Of a stretch of 36,028 bases of DNA, positions 1 through 8,433 are shown piece after piece; the stretch's first letter is position 1; each line of letters opens with the position of its first letter. The position numbers and the translations under genes were made by a program. The notes beneath the pieces were generated by a model, which saw only the letters and a list, made by a program, of their open reading frames with translations, did no database searches and was not told the origin of the DNA. Source of the stretch: an uncultured SAR116 cluster alpha proteobacterium (GTDB lineage: Bacteria; Pseudomonadota; Alphaproteobacteria; Puniceispirillales; Marisalimonadaceae); contig CACNGC010000016.1 in assembly GCA_902619805.1 (NCBI GenBank), forward strand, positions 1 to 36,028, written 5' to 3'.

Positions 1-444
1 TTCAAAAAAACATTAAGTATGTTTTCGACTGGCATTACTATTGTTACTGCAGTTGATAAATCAGGAAACCCTATAGGAATGACAGTGAATAGTTTTGCCT
101 CTGTATCTTTAAACCCACCACTCATTCTTTGGAGTATAGATAAAAAGCAACCAAGCTATATTTTTTTTAAAAATTCCAATGGGTATGTAGTTAATATTTT
201 GTCAAAAAATCAATTGAATTTGTGTAATATTTTCTCTTCAAAATCCAAAAGCAAATTTAAAAATATTAATTGGCAAAGAAGTAATAATGGGTTTCCATTG
301 ATAGATAATTGTCTTGCTTGGTTTGATTGTGTTAAGTGGAATGATTATCCTGGTGGTGATCACCAAATTTTAGTAGGTGAGGTTACTGATTTTGATTTTT
401 GTAATTTAGAACCTTTAACATACTGGAATAGTAAAATTTCTTGA
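1..444 (+). CDS. Flavin reductase-like FMN-binding protein (5' end cut by window)
   Basis: The reading frame is open from base 1, and the residues before the first internal Met (FKKTLS) already match the family, so the gene starts upstream; about 10 residues are probably missing. The stretch FSTGITIVTAVD followed by GMTVNSFASVSLNPPL is the FMN-binding signature of the HpaC/DIM6/NTAB short flavin reductases, and the length (about 147 residues visible) fits that family's roughly 160. Members reduce free FMN or FAD with NAD(P)H and often feed a two-component monooxygenase; others simply bind flavin. The partner would lie upstream of the window or be unlinked. The next gene starts 57 bases downstream on the same strand. 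Family is clear; substrate and partner are unknown. Confidence 0.85.
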   Translation, partial: FKKTLSMFSTGITIVTAVDKSGNPIGMTVNSFASVSLNPPLILWSIDKKQPSYIFFKNSNGYVVNILSKNQLNLCNIFSSKSKSKFKNINWQRSNNGFPLIDNCLAWFDCVKWNDYPGGDHQILVGEVTDFDFCNLEPLTYWNSKIS

Positions 445-475
445 TAAATAAAATTAAGAAATATTTTAAGCAAAT

Positions 476-481
476 TATAAT
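476..481 (+). promoter_or_regulatory. Possible -10 box upstream of the HisD-like dehydrogenase
   Basis: A perfect TATAAT lies 20 bases before the ATG at 502 in the 57-base gap after the flavin reductase gene. No convincing -35 hexamer sits 15-19 bases upstream, so in this AT-rich DNA it may be chance. Confidence 0.3.
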
Positions 482-501
482 TTTAAATAAATGAGGTGTA
501 A

Positions 502-1809
502 ATGGCAAAGTGGTTGAAAAATGGAAAGTCTGAAAAAGAAATTGTAGAAGCAGATGCAGAAGTAAAAAAAACAGTTGAACTAATTCTACAAGATGTAGCT
601 AAAAGAGGTGATGAAGCAGTAAGAGAGCTTTCAATTAAATTTGATAATTATTCACCTGACAATTTTATTTTAAGTAAAGAAGAAATAGAAACGGCAATAA
701 GCAAAGTATCTAAAAGAGATATTGAAGATATTAAATTTGCACAAACTCAAGTAAGGAATTTTGCGCAAAAACAACTTGAGTGTATTAAAGACTTAGAAGT
801 AGAAACTATGCCAGGTGTGGTTTTGGGACATAAGAATATACCAATGAATGCAGTTGGTTGCTATGTACCTGGAGGTAAATACCCAATGGTAGCTTCTGCG
901 CATATGTCTGTATTAACAGCTAAAGTTGCAGGGGTAAAAGAGATTATAGCATCCGCACCTCCGCAAGGTGGAGAACCTCACCCTGCTATTGTAGCCGCTA
1001 TGCATATGGGTGGAGCAGATAAGATATTATGTTTGGGTGGAATTCAGGCAGTTGCAGCGATGGCTATAGGCACCGAAACTATAAATTGTGTTGATATGTT
1101 AGTTGGTCCAGGTAATATGTTTGTTGCTGAAGCAAAGCGACAATTATTTGGTAGAGTCGGTATTGATTTGTTTGCAGGTCCTACAGAAACACTAATAATT
1201 GCTGATAAATCATCTGATCCAGAAATATGTGCTATTGATCTATTAGGTCAAGCAGAACATGGGCCAACCAGTCCAGCTATTTTGTTAACTGACTCTGAAA
1301 AGCTTGCTATTGAAACAATAAAAGAAATTGAAAGGCAGTTAGAAATTTTACCTACTGCTGATATTGCTAGAGTTTCATGGAAAGAATATGGTCAAGTTAT
1401 AGTATGTGATACTCTTGATGAAATGGTTAAAGTTGCTGACGACTTAGCATTTGAGCATGTTCAAGTGATGACAGAAGATCCTGATTATTTTCACAAAAAC
1501 ATGACTAATTATGGTGCTTTGTTTTTAGGTTCAAGAACAAATGTTGCTTTTGGTGACAAAGTTATAGGAACAAACCATACTTTACCAACTAAAACAGCTG
1601 CAAGATACACTGGTGGATTATGGGTTGGAAAATTTCTAAAAACTTGTACTTACCAAAAAGTTTTAACAGATGAAGCTTCTGCGCTTGTCGGTGAGTATTG
1701 TTCAAGGCTGTGTGCACTAGAAGGTTTTTCTGGTCATGGTGAGCAAGCAAATGTTAGAGTAAGAAGATATGGCGGAAGAAATATTGAGCCATATGCTGCT
1801 GCAGAATAG
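502..1809 (+). CDS. Histidinol dehydrogenase-family zinc dehydrogenase, sulfopropanediol dehydrogenase (HpsN)-like
   Basis: A 435-residue NAD-dependent zinc dehydrogenase of the HisD superfamily, which oxidises a primary alcohol through an aldehyde to an acid. The zinc ligands of E. coli HisD (Q259, H262, D360, H419) have counterparts with nearly the same spacing at Q250, H253, D352 and H412; the catalytic Glu-His pair is E318-H319. The glycine-rich [11 protein letters not shown] and [17 protein letters not shown] segments are intact. I do not think it makes histidine: no his genes are nearby, and the C-terminus ([19 protein letters not shown]) matches my memory of HpsN, the (R)-2,3-dihydroxypropane-1-sulfonate 3-dehydrogenase, rather than biosynthetic HisD. 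The substrate remains an inference. The ATG is preceded by GAGGTG; the SDR gene follows after 8 bases and should be cotranscribed. Confidence 0.9.
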   Translation: MAKWLKNGKSEKEIVEADAEVKKTVELILQDVAKRGDEAVRELSIKFDNYSPDNFILSKEEIETAISKVSKRDIEDIKFAQTQVRNFAQKQLECIKDLEVETMPGVVLGHKNIPMNAVGCYVPGGKYPMVASAHMSVLTAKVAGVKEIIASAPPQGGEPHPAIVAAMHMGGADKILCLGGIQAVAAMAIGTETINCVDMLVGPGNMFVAEAKRQLFGRVGIDLFAGPTETLIIADKSSDPEICAIDLLGQAEHGPTSPAILLTDSEKLAIETIKEIERQLEILPTADIARVSWKEYGQVIVCDTLDEMVKVADDLAFEHVQVMTEDPDYFHKNMTNYGALFLGSRTNVAFGDKVIGTNHTLPTKTAARYTGGLWVGKFLKTCTYQKVLTDEASALVGEYCSRLCALEGFSGHGEQANVRVRRYGGRNIEPYAAAE

Positions 1810-1817
1810 GAGAACGA

Positions 1818-2582
1818 ATGAATTACCCTAAATTACCAAGTTTTAGATTGGATGGAAAAAGAGCTTTAGTTACTGGAGCTGGTCGTGGAATTGGTATGGG
1901 TGCATCTATTGCTTTAGCAGTATCTGGTGCAAACGTTACTTTGGTTTCTAGAACAGAAAAAGAATTAAAAGATTTAACTGATCATATAAATAGCCAAGGC
2001 TTTAAAGCTTCTTATGAAGTATTGGATGTCAATAATGAAGATGAGGTATCAAATTTTATAAATAATGCTGAGCCATTTGATATACTTATAAATAATGCTG
2101 GTACTAATAGGCCAGCTAAACTTATAGATACAAAGATAGAAGATTTTGATTATGTGATGTCTTTAAATGTAAGATCCGTAATAAGTCTAACAAAATTAGT
2201 AGTTAAGAAAATGTTAGATAGTAATATAAAGGGTTCTATAATTAATGTTTCTTCACAGATGGGGCATGTAGGTGGGCCTAATAGAACCACTTATTGTTCA
2301 AGTAAGTTTGCTATTGAAGGCTTTACAAAATCTTTAGCAATTGAATTAGGGCCTGATGGTATAAGAGTTAATGCAGTCTGTCCTACCTTCATTCAAACCC
2401 CGATGACTGAACCATTTTTAAAAGATGAAGATTTTAAAAAAGCAACTATTGGAATGATACCAATTGGTAGACTAGGCGAAGTAACTGACTTAATGGGACC
2501 ATTTGTCTTTTTAGCATCTGAGGCTTCTTCTTTAATGACAGGCTCAAGTATACTTGTAGATGGTGGCTGGACTGCGAGATAA
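1818..2582 (+). CDS. SDR-family NAD(P)-dependent oxidoreductase
   Basis: A classical short-chain dehydrogenase of 254 residues. The Rossmann motif TGAGRGIG is at 19-26, the NNAG motif at 92-95, the catalytic Ser in NVSS at about 145, and YxxxK at Y159/K163. The end, with a TGSSILVDGGW-type motif, is typical of the gluconate 5-dehydrogenase/3-oxoacyl reductase-like group. AGGAG, overlapping the stop of the preceding gene, lies just before the ATG, so the two are probably coupled in translation. In sulfonate catabolism an HpsN-type enzyme works with separate dehydrogenases that interconvert enantiomers at C2, and this SDR could play that part or oxidise a sugar acid or polyol; this is inference. 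Fold and cofactor type are secure, substrate is not. Confidence 0.93.
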   Translation: MNYPKLPSFRLDGKRALVTGAGRGIGMGASIALAVSGANVTLVSRTEKELKDLTDHINSQGFKASYEVLDVNNEDEVSNFINNAEPFDILINNAGTNRPAKLIDTKIEDFDYVMSLNVRSVISLTKLVVKKMLDSNIKGSIINVSSQMGHVGGPNRTTYCSSKFAIEGFTKSLAIELGPDGIRVNAVCPTFIQTPMTEPFLKDEDFKKATIGMIPIGRLGEVTDLMGPFVFLASEASSLMTGSSILVDGGWTAR

Positions 2583-2676
2583 AAGGTAAAATATAACATT
2601 ATGAGTATTTTTTTATAACAATTGTTTACGCATATTTATTCAGCTAATTAATTAATAAATATTCTTAAGGTTTTTT

Positions 2677-3141
2677 ATGTCAAAAGTTGAATGTGAATTA
2701 AACATAAACGGATTATCTAAGAAGATAAATATTCATAATGACAAACCACTTATTTATGCAATCAGAAATGATTTTGGATTAACCGGCACTAAACTTGGTT
2801 GCGGCCTTGAACAATGTGGTAGTTGTGCGGTTATTATTGATGGTGAAAAAAAACTTTCATGTAATTTACTAGCAATTGAATGTGAACAAAAAGAAATTAT
2901 AACTATTGAAGGTCTCCAAATTGACAATGAATTAAATAATGTTCAGGAAGCGTTTAGAGAATTTAATGCAGCTCAATGTGGTTATTGCACAAGTGGAATT
3001 ATCATAAGTATTACAGCACTTTTTGATAAAAGTAAAAAACCTTCGTCACAAGAAATTCAAAATGCTTTAAATGGACATTTGTGCCGTTGCGGATCTCATT
3101 CTGTCGTATTAAAGGCAATTGATAGTTTAATAGAAAATTAG
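2677..3141 (+). CDS. Molybdenum hydroxylase small subunit with two [2Fe-2S] clusters
   Basis: The iron-sulfur subunit of a xanthine dehydrogenase-family enzyme, 154 residues, the usual length. The N-terminal plant-ferredoxin-like cluster uses C42, C47, C50 and C62; the C-terminal helical cluster uses C101, C104, C136 and C138 (QCGYCTSG and HLCRCGSH). It passes electrons from the molybdopterin centre of the large subunit encoded 13 bases downstream. The start is supported by AAGG about ten bases before the ATG. The 94-base gap after the SDR could hold a promoter, but I see no clear one. No FAD-binding (CoxM-type) subunit is encoded nearby, which places the pair in the two-component isoquinoline oxidoreductase/nicotinate dehydrogenase group. 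Confidence 0.94.
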   Translation: MSKVECELNINGLSKKINIHNDKPLIYAIRNDFGLTGTKLGCGLEQCGSCAVIIDGEKKLSCNLLAIECEQKEIITIEGLQIDNELNNVQEAFREFNAAQCGYCTSGIIISITALFDKSKKPSSQEIQNALNGHLCRCGSHSVVLKAIDSLIEN

Positions 3142-3154
3142 GGTAAGTAATATA

Positions 3155-5308
3155 ATGAAGCAATTTAACAGCGGCCCTAGTATTAATACTTACAACAAAT
3201 TAAGTCATTGGTTTGATTTTAGTAATTTTGGAATTTTAAAAGTTTATTCTGGTAAAATTGATATAGGTCAGCATATTAGCTCTACACTGGCATTAATTAC
3301 ATCCAAAATAACTGAAATTAAATATGATCAAATAGAAATTATTAGATTAAGTACAGATATTTCACCTAATGAAGGTATTACTGCAAGCAGTCTTTCTGTT
3401 GCAAGTTCAGGATCTGCTATTAAGGCTGCTTCTATTGCTCTTAAAATAAATTTTTTAAATTATGCATTAAAAAATCTTGAAATTAAAAATGAAGATATAC
3501 TTTTAGAAAATGGAGTTATTAAAGATAAGAATTCTAACAAGACTATTTCTTATTGGGACTTTGCTAAAACTGATAAATTCAAAGAAGTCATTATTCCTGA
3601 AATTTTTGATGAGAATTCTCTTAAAAAAATTAATTATGAAAATAATCAAAAAATAGAATTAAAAACTATTAATGACATCGTTACAGGAAAATATAAATAT
3701 GTTCATGATATTAATTTTTCTAAAATGTTACATGCTAGAATAATAAGACCTCCTTCTTATCACTGCAAATTAATCAAAATAAATGAAGATTTTAAAAAAA
3801 TACTTGTTGAGAATGAGATTGAACTTTTTATTAAAGGCTCTTTCGTTGCAATTCTGTCACTTGATGAATTTTTGGTTATCAAGTTCTTGGAAATTGCTAA
3901 AAAAAACGTTTTTTGGGAAGAAAAACAGAAATTATCTGATGATAATGTTTTTAATTCTCTTGAAAAACATGAAAAGGAATCTTTGTTAGTTAAATCTGGA
4001 GGAGAGGCTTTTTATGAAGAGGTACCAGAAAAAAAATCTTTTGATGATCCAAAAATTAGATCATTATCAACAATTTTTAAAAAAAATTATTTAATGCATG
4101 GACCTATAGGACCATCTGCAAGTTGTGCTATTTACAAAGATAACAAATTTACTATATTTTCTCATAGCCAATCAATTTTTGCTCTTAAATACTCCATTAG
4201 TAAGTATTTTGATATTGATCCAAATCTTGTCACTTTGAAATTTATGCCTGGCTCTGGTTGCTTTGGTCATAATGGAGCTGATGACGTGGCATTTGAAGCA
4301 TCAGTGATCGCAAGTGAATATCCTGATCGTCATATCTTATTAAAATGGACACGAGAAGATGAGCACTCATGGGAGCCTTTCGGAAGCGCATCTTTAAACA
4401 AAGTTTTTGGAGCTATTAATGATGATGGAGAAGTTGTTTATTGGTCAAATGAGGCTTATTCGGATACATATTTGTCAAGACCATCAGATATAGAATTAAC
4501 TAATTTTACAAGTTATAAATTTTTAACTAATAATTTTGCAAAAACAATATCAAAACCTAAAACGTCTGCTCATATGGGCATACATAGAAATTTAGATCCA
4601 ATTTATAATTTTAAAGAAACAAGATTGGTAAAAAACTTAGTTCATGATTTGCCATTGAGGACGTCTGCGTTGCGAACTTTAGGTGCTTTCGCTAATGTAA
4701 CAGCTTCTGAAAGTTTTTTAAATGATTTGGCATCAATTAAAAATATAGATCCTTTTGACATTAGATTAAATCATTTAGATGATGAGCGTGCCATCAATGT
4801 TCTTAAAAACCTTAAAAAAGAAATGGAAATTTTTAAACCTAAAGAAGATTTTTATAGAGGTATTGGGTTTTCAAGATATAAAAATTCTGCAGCATATTGC
4901 GCAGTTGGCGTAGAATTAAAAGTTACTGATGATTTAGAAATTAATTTAAATCATGCTTGGATATCTGTAGATGCTGGAGAAATTGCTTATGAAGATGGTA
5001 TTAAGGCTCAGGTTGAAGGTGGATTTATTCAAGCAGCAAGTTGGACTTTATATGAAGAAGTGATTTTTGATTCAAAGAAAATAATTTCTAAGGATTGGGA
5101 TAGTTATAAAATTATAGGTTTTGACAATATTCCTAATTTTACTACAAATATAATTGATAAAAAAGGTTGTGCTTATTTAGGTGTGGGTGAGGTAGTGGCA
5201 GGACCCACTGGAGCCGCTATTTCAAACGCATTGTGTAATGCCATAGGACAAAGAATAAAAATATTGCCATTTACCAAGGATAATATTACCAAAGAATTAT
5301 TAAATTAA
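3155..5308 (+). CDS. Molybdopterin-binding large subunit of a xanthine dehydrogenase-family enzyme (IorB/NicB-like)
   Basis: A 717-residue catalytic subunit resembling isoquinoline 1-oxidoreductase beta and nicotinate dehydrogenase B. Family-like segments include KVYSGKIDIGQ near the N-terminus, MPGSGCFGHNGADDVAFEAS around residues 364-383, and LRTSALRTLGAFANVTASES around 504-523. Near the C-terminus, LGVGEVVAGPTGAAISNA places E679 where the family has its active-site Glu beside the molybdenum. No Tat signal and no fused cytochrome c domain are visible, so it is probably cytoplasmic with an unknown electron acceptor. Members hydroxylate aromatic N-heterocycles or oxidise aldehydes; neither is proven here. 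It follows the small subunit by 13 bases and precedes the dehydratase by 43, consistent with one transcript. Confidence 0.9.
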   Translation: MKQFNSGPSINTYNKLSHWFDFSNFGILKVYSGKIDIGQHISSTLALITSKITEIKYDQIEIIRLSTDISPNEGITASSLSVASSGSAIKAASIALKINFLNYALKNLEIKNEDILLENGVIKDKNSNKTISYWDFAKTDKFKEVIIPEIFDENSLKKINYENNQKIELKTINDIVTGKYKYVHDINFSKMLHARIIRPPSYHCKLIKINEDFKKILVENEIELFIKGSFVAILSLDEFLVIKFLEIAKKNVFWEEKQKLSDDNVFNSLEKHEKESLLVKSGGEAFYEEVPEKKSFDDPKIRSLSTIFKKNYLMHGPIGPSASCAIYKDNKFTIFSHSQSIFALKYSISKYFDIDPNLVTLKFMPGSGCFGHNGADDVAFEASVIASEYPDRHILLKWTREDEHSWEPFGSASLNKVFGAINDDGEVVYWSNEAYSDTYLSRPSDIELTNFTSYKFLTNNFAKTISKPKTSAHMGIHRNLDPIYNFKETRLVKNLVHDLPLRTSALRTLGAFANVTASESFLNDLASIKNIDPFDIRLNHLDDERAINVLKNLKKEMEIFKPKEDFYRGIGFSRYKNSAAYCAVGVELKVTDDLEINLNHAWISVDAGEIAYEDGIKAQVEGGFIQAASWTLYEEVIFDSKKIISKDWDSYKIIGFDNIPNFTTNIIDKKGCAYLGVGEVVAGPTGAAISNALCNAIGQRIKILPFTKDNITKELLN

Positions 5309-5351
5309 TTTATCTACATAATTATCAAAAATTTACTAAGGATCTTTTGAG

Positions 5352-7052
5352 ATGACCAAAAAAAAATCAGGTATGTATAAGAATCTTACAAACTATGGGG
5401 ACAGTGAGTTTTCAATTTTTTTAAGAAAGGCTTTCATCAAAGGTATGGGTTATTCAGAAGAGATGCTTAATAAGCCAATTATAGGAATAACCAATACTTA
5501 CAGTGACTATAATCCGTGTCATGGAAATGTGCCTGATTTAATAAAAAGTGTGAAGGCTGGGATACTGTCTTCAGGTGCTATACCATTAGAGTTTCCTACA
5601 ATAAGTATTCATGAATCTTTTGCTTTTCCAACATCTATGTATTTAAGAAATTTGATGTCAATTGATACAGAAGAAATGATGAAAGCCCAGCCAATGGATG
5701 CATGTGTTTTAATAGGCGGTTGTGATAAAACAGTACCTGCCCAATTAATGGGTGCGTTTAGTGCAAATATTCCTGCTATACAACTGGTTACTGGACCTAT
5801 GCTTACTGGTTCGCACAGAGGAGAAAGAGTAGGGGCTTGCACTGACTGTAGAGGTTATTGGGCAAAATTCAGAGCAGAAGAAATAGATCTTGATGAAATT
5901 AATGAAGTTAATAATCAGTTAGTCCCCACTGTTGGAACATGTGGTGTAATGGGTACTGCCAGTACAATGGCACTAATTACTGAAGCTCTTGGCATGATGA
6001 TATCAAATGGGGCTTCAGCACCAGCCGTTTCTGCAGAAAGAAGAAGAATCGCAGAAGAAACTGGTAAAGTGGCTGTTGAAATAGCCAATAAATCATTTAA
6101 CCCAAAAAGTTTCTTAACTTTAAATAATTTCAAAAATGCATTGACTGTTTTGTCTGCAATTGGCGGATCAACTAATGGAATAGTTCATTTGACAGCTATG
6201 GCTGGTAGACTAGGGATAGATATTGATCTTAATGAATTTGATAAAATGACGAAAGACACTCCCATGATTGTTGACTTAAAGCCATCTGGTTCTGGGTATA
6301 TGGAAGATTTGTTTAAATCAGGAGGGCTTCCTAGAATTTTAAATGAATTAAAAGATTACCTTTACTTAGACGCCATTACAGTCACAGGTGAAACTGTCAA
6401 AGAAATTATTGAGAAAAACAAATATAATTGGAAGCAAGAAGTTATAAGAAAAGTTGAAAATCCTATTTTTGAGAAGGGAAGTATAGCAGTTTTAAAAGGA
6501 AATCTTGCTCCTAAATCTGCTATAATTAAACAATCAGCAGCAAGCAAAGAACTCTTAGCTCATGAAGGTGTTGTTGAGGTATTTGAGAATCTTGAAGATT
6601 TAGCGAATAGAATTGATAGTGATGATTTAAACGTTACTAAGGACAGTATTCTTCTTCTGAAAAATATTGGTCCAATAGGGGCACCAGGCATGCCTGAGGC
6701 AGGCTTAATACCTATTCCTAAAAAATTAGCGAAGCAAGGTGTTAAAGACATGGTAAGAATATCTGATGGAAGAATGAGTGGAACTGCGGCAGGGACAATT
6801 ATTTTGCATGTCTGTCCAGAGGCTGCCGCTGGCGGAATTTTAGATATCGTACAGAGTGGCGATATTATAAAATTAGATGTTAAACAAAGATTATTAGAAC
6901 TTAAATTATCTGATGAAGAAATAGCAAACAGAAAAAAGAGCAAAAAAAGTAATACAGAAATGAAAAGAAGGGGTTACGATAAAATTTTTCATCAAAGTGT
7001 GCTTCAAGCAGATAAAGGGGCCGATTTTGATTTTTTAAGGCCTGTAAAATAA
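5352..7052 (+). CDS. IlvD/Edd-family dehydratase, sugar-acid (arabinonate/xylonate)-like
   Basis: A 566-residue [2Fe-2S] dehydratase that removes water from a 2,3-dihydroxy acid to give a 2-keto-3-deoxy acid. The three cluster cysteines are C56 (NPCHGN), C124 (GGCDKT) and C197 (GTCGVMGTAS). They sit three residues before those I recall for Rhizobium L-arabinonate dehydratase (C59, C127, C200). The catalytic Ser region, RISDGRMSGT, is at 469-478. These spacings and the length suggest the sugar-acid branch rather than branched-chain amino-acid IlvD. It ends the + strand run; the opposing gene stops 5 bases away, leaving no room for a terminator. Family is certain; the pentonate/hexonate/C3 substrate is inferred. 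Confidence 0.92.
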   Translation: MTKKKSGMYKNLTNYGDSEFSIFLRKAFIKGMGYSEEMLNKPIIGITNTYSDYNPCHGNVPDLIKSVKAGILSSGAIPLEFPTISIHESFAFPTSMYLRNLMSIDTEEMMKAQPMDACVLIGGCDKTVPAQLMGAFSANIPAIQLVTGPMLTGSHRGERVGACTDCRGYWAKFRAEEIDLDEINEVNNQLVPTVGTCGVMGTASTMALITEALGMMISNGASAPAVSAERRRIAEETGKVAVEIANKSFNPKSFLTLNNFKNALTVLSAIGGSTNGIVHLTAMAGRLGIDIDLNEFDKMTKDTPMIVDLKPSGSGYMEDLFKSGGLPRILNELKDYLYLDAITVTGETVKEIIEKNKYNWKQEVIRKVENPIFEKGSIAVLKGNLAPKSAIIKQSAASKELLAHEGVVEVFENLEDLANRIDSDDLNVTKDSILLLKNIGPIGAPGMPEAGLIPIPKKLAKQGVKDMVRISDGRMSGTAAGTIILHVCPEAAAGGILDIVQSGDIIKLDVKQRLLELKLSDEEIANRKKSKKSNTEMKRRGYDKIFHQSVLQADKGADFDFLRPVK

Positions 7053-7057
7053 ACTAT

Positions 7058-7960
7058 TTATTCCGTTTTAATATATTGTTTCATGTGAGGGTAAGTTTGA
7101 AAGTAAATTTCATGAAAATCATTAGTAACACCTTTGAAGTCCTCTAAGTTTTTTTTATCAATAGTTTGGATTTTAATATTTTCCGACTTAATTTTACTAA
7201 TTAAAATATCATCTTCATCAATGGCTAGTTTTCTTTGATAATCAGTTACTTCTTTTGATTTGGTAATTAAGAATTTTTTGTTTATAATTGATAATTTATT
7301 GAAATAATCATCATTGATTACAAATAAACAAAATCCAAAAATATGAGATGTTAAAGTAACGAATTCCTGTTGTTTATATACCCCAAAATTCCAGTAATTA
7401 GTTAAAGGATTTTCTTGTGCGTCTATATCATTTTTTTCGATAGCTATTTTAAAATCCCTTACGTCTAGAGGTTTAGGTACAAATCCTAATTTTTTAAAAA
7501 TTTCTATATGAAGTGGGCTAGGGGTAGTCCGAATTACCTGTCCTTTACAATCAGAGAGAGTTTTGATTAGTTTTTTTTTAGAACTTATATGTCTAATGCC
7601 ATTGTCCCAAAAACCTAATAGTTTTAAATTTTTATCTTTTAATTTATCGTCTATATAACTAAAGAAATCTGATTTTAGTGAATTGTATGCTTCATTTCTG
7701 TTATTAAACAAATAAGGTAAATCTAAAATTTTGATTTCTGGCAATATTTTCTCAAAATAGCTAGATAACAAGTAAGAAACATGTATTTCTTCATGTTGTG
7801 TTTTCTCAATTAAACTTGAGGCTTTATCTCCATTAGCAGTGACATCCATTATAAAATCAATAACGAAATTATTACTTATTTTACTAATAAAATAATCTAT
7901 AGATTTTGTATGAAGTGATGCGGAGCCCTGATAACCACCAATAATTATATTTTGTTTCAA
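7058..7960 (-). CDS. DctP-like TRAP solute-binding protein without signal peptide
   Basis: A 300-residue protein matching the mature part of DctP-type periplasmic binding proteins: ILDLPYLFNNRNEAY at 78-92, LLGFWDNGIRH at 114-124, the carboxylate-binding Arg R144 in QVIRTTPSP, and DAQENPLTNYWN at 180-191. The frame is closed by TAG two codons before the only usable start, TTG at 7958-7960, and the protein begins at once with the first core strand (NIIIGGYQGS). No export signal is therefore encoded, and only 38 bases separate it from the upstream gene. No DctQ/DctM membrane subunits are present. It could be a cytoplasmic ligand-binding protein, or a relic that lost its leader but kept its frame. 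Fold call firm; function unknown. Confidence 0.8.
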   Translation of the reverse strand: MKQNIIIGGYQGSASLHTKSIDYFISKISNNFVIDFIMDVTANGDKASSLIEKTQHEEIHVSYLLSSYFEKILPEIKILDLPYLFNNRNEAYNSLKSDFFSYIDDKLKDKNLKLLGFWDNGIRHISSKKKLIKTLSDCKGQVIRTTPSPLHIEIFKKLGFVPKPLDVRDFKIAIEKNDIDAQENPLTNYWNFGVYKQQEFVTLTSHIFGFCLFVINDDYFNKLSIINKKFLITKSKEVTDYQRKLAIDEDDILISKIKSENIKIQTIDKKNLEDFKGVTNDFHEIYFQTYPHMKQYIKTE

Positions 7961-7998
7961 AGTATACTACTTATTTAATTTTAAATAATGAACATGCA

Positions 7999-8205
7999 TT
8001 ACTTTTTATATTCCAATGTGGTAATCTGGTTAGCATGTCTAAAAGCAGGGATATCTTGTTTGTCAAATAATCCTTGGACAAGGTCTGCTGCTTCTTGAAC
8101 TTGAAGATGGAAATAGGCATCTACAGTTTTAGAAGAAGGTCTTATCTCTATACCTGGTTTTCCGTGTTTTATTCCTGAAGTTGAACCATAAAACTTAATA
8201 GACAT
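7999..8205 (-). CDS. Small conserved-looking protein of unknown function (68 aa)
   Basis: I do not recognise this protein. The frame can be opened at an ATG at 8217, but the ATG at 8205 is preferred because GGAG ends six bases before it while the upstream ATG has no ribosome-binding site. The 68 residues start MSIKFYGSTSG and contain KPGIEIRPSSKT, VQEAADLVQGLF and a lysine end; there are no cysteines, membrane segments or signal. It is richer in G+C than the flanking intergenic DNA and uses varied codons, as a real gene would. The leaderless DctP-like gene begins 38 bases downstream on the same strand, so the two may be cotranscribed. Upstream are 228 bases of very AT-rich DNA with several TATAAT-like boxes but no clear -35. 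Confidence 0.7.
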   Translation of the reverse strand: MSIKFYGSTSGIKHGKPGIEIRPSSKTVDAYFHLQVQEAADLVQGLFDKQDIPAFRHANQITTLEYKK

Positions 8206-8413
8206 TAATATCTCCATATAAATTATATATTATTCAAATTATATTATAAATTTATAAGACACAATTCATAGGATATTTTTTAATTTTTTGATCAATTATA
8301 ACTTTAGTTAAATTATATAACATATTGTTTTTATTTGTTTATATTAATAGTTTTGCAATATAATTGTAGTAGGAGATATAATATATTGTATATTAAATAA
8401 ATTACTATTGTCG

Positions 8414-8429
8414 CATAATATATATTATG
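8414..8429. repeat. Perfect 16-bp palindrome CATAATATATATTATG
   Basis: A two-fold symmetric site (CATAATAT/ATATTATG) lies 4 bases beyond the stop of the metallo-hydrolase gene and about 200 bases upstream of the 68-aa gene. It has no T-run behind it, so it is a poor terminator; it could be an operator or chance in AT-rich DNA. Confidence 0.4.
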
Positions 8430-8433
8430 TAAA

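Noticed and set aside
5352..7052. IlvD for branched-chain amino-acid synthesis
   Set aside because: Cysteine spacing, length and catabolic neighbours fit the sugar-acid dehydratase branch better; no ilv or leu genes are adjacent.
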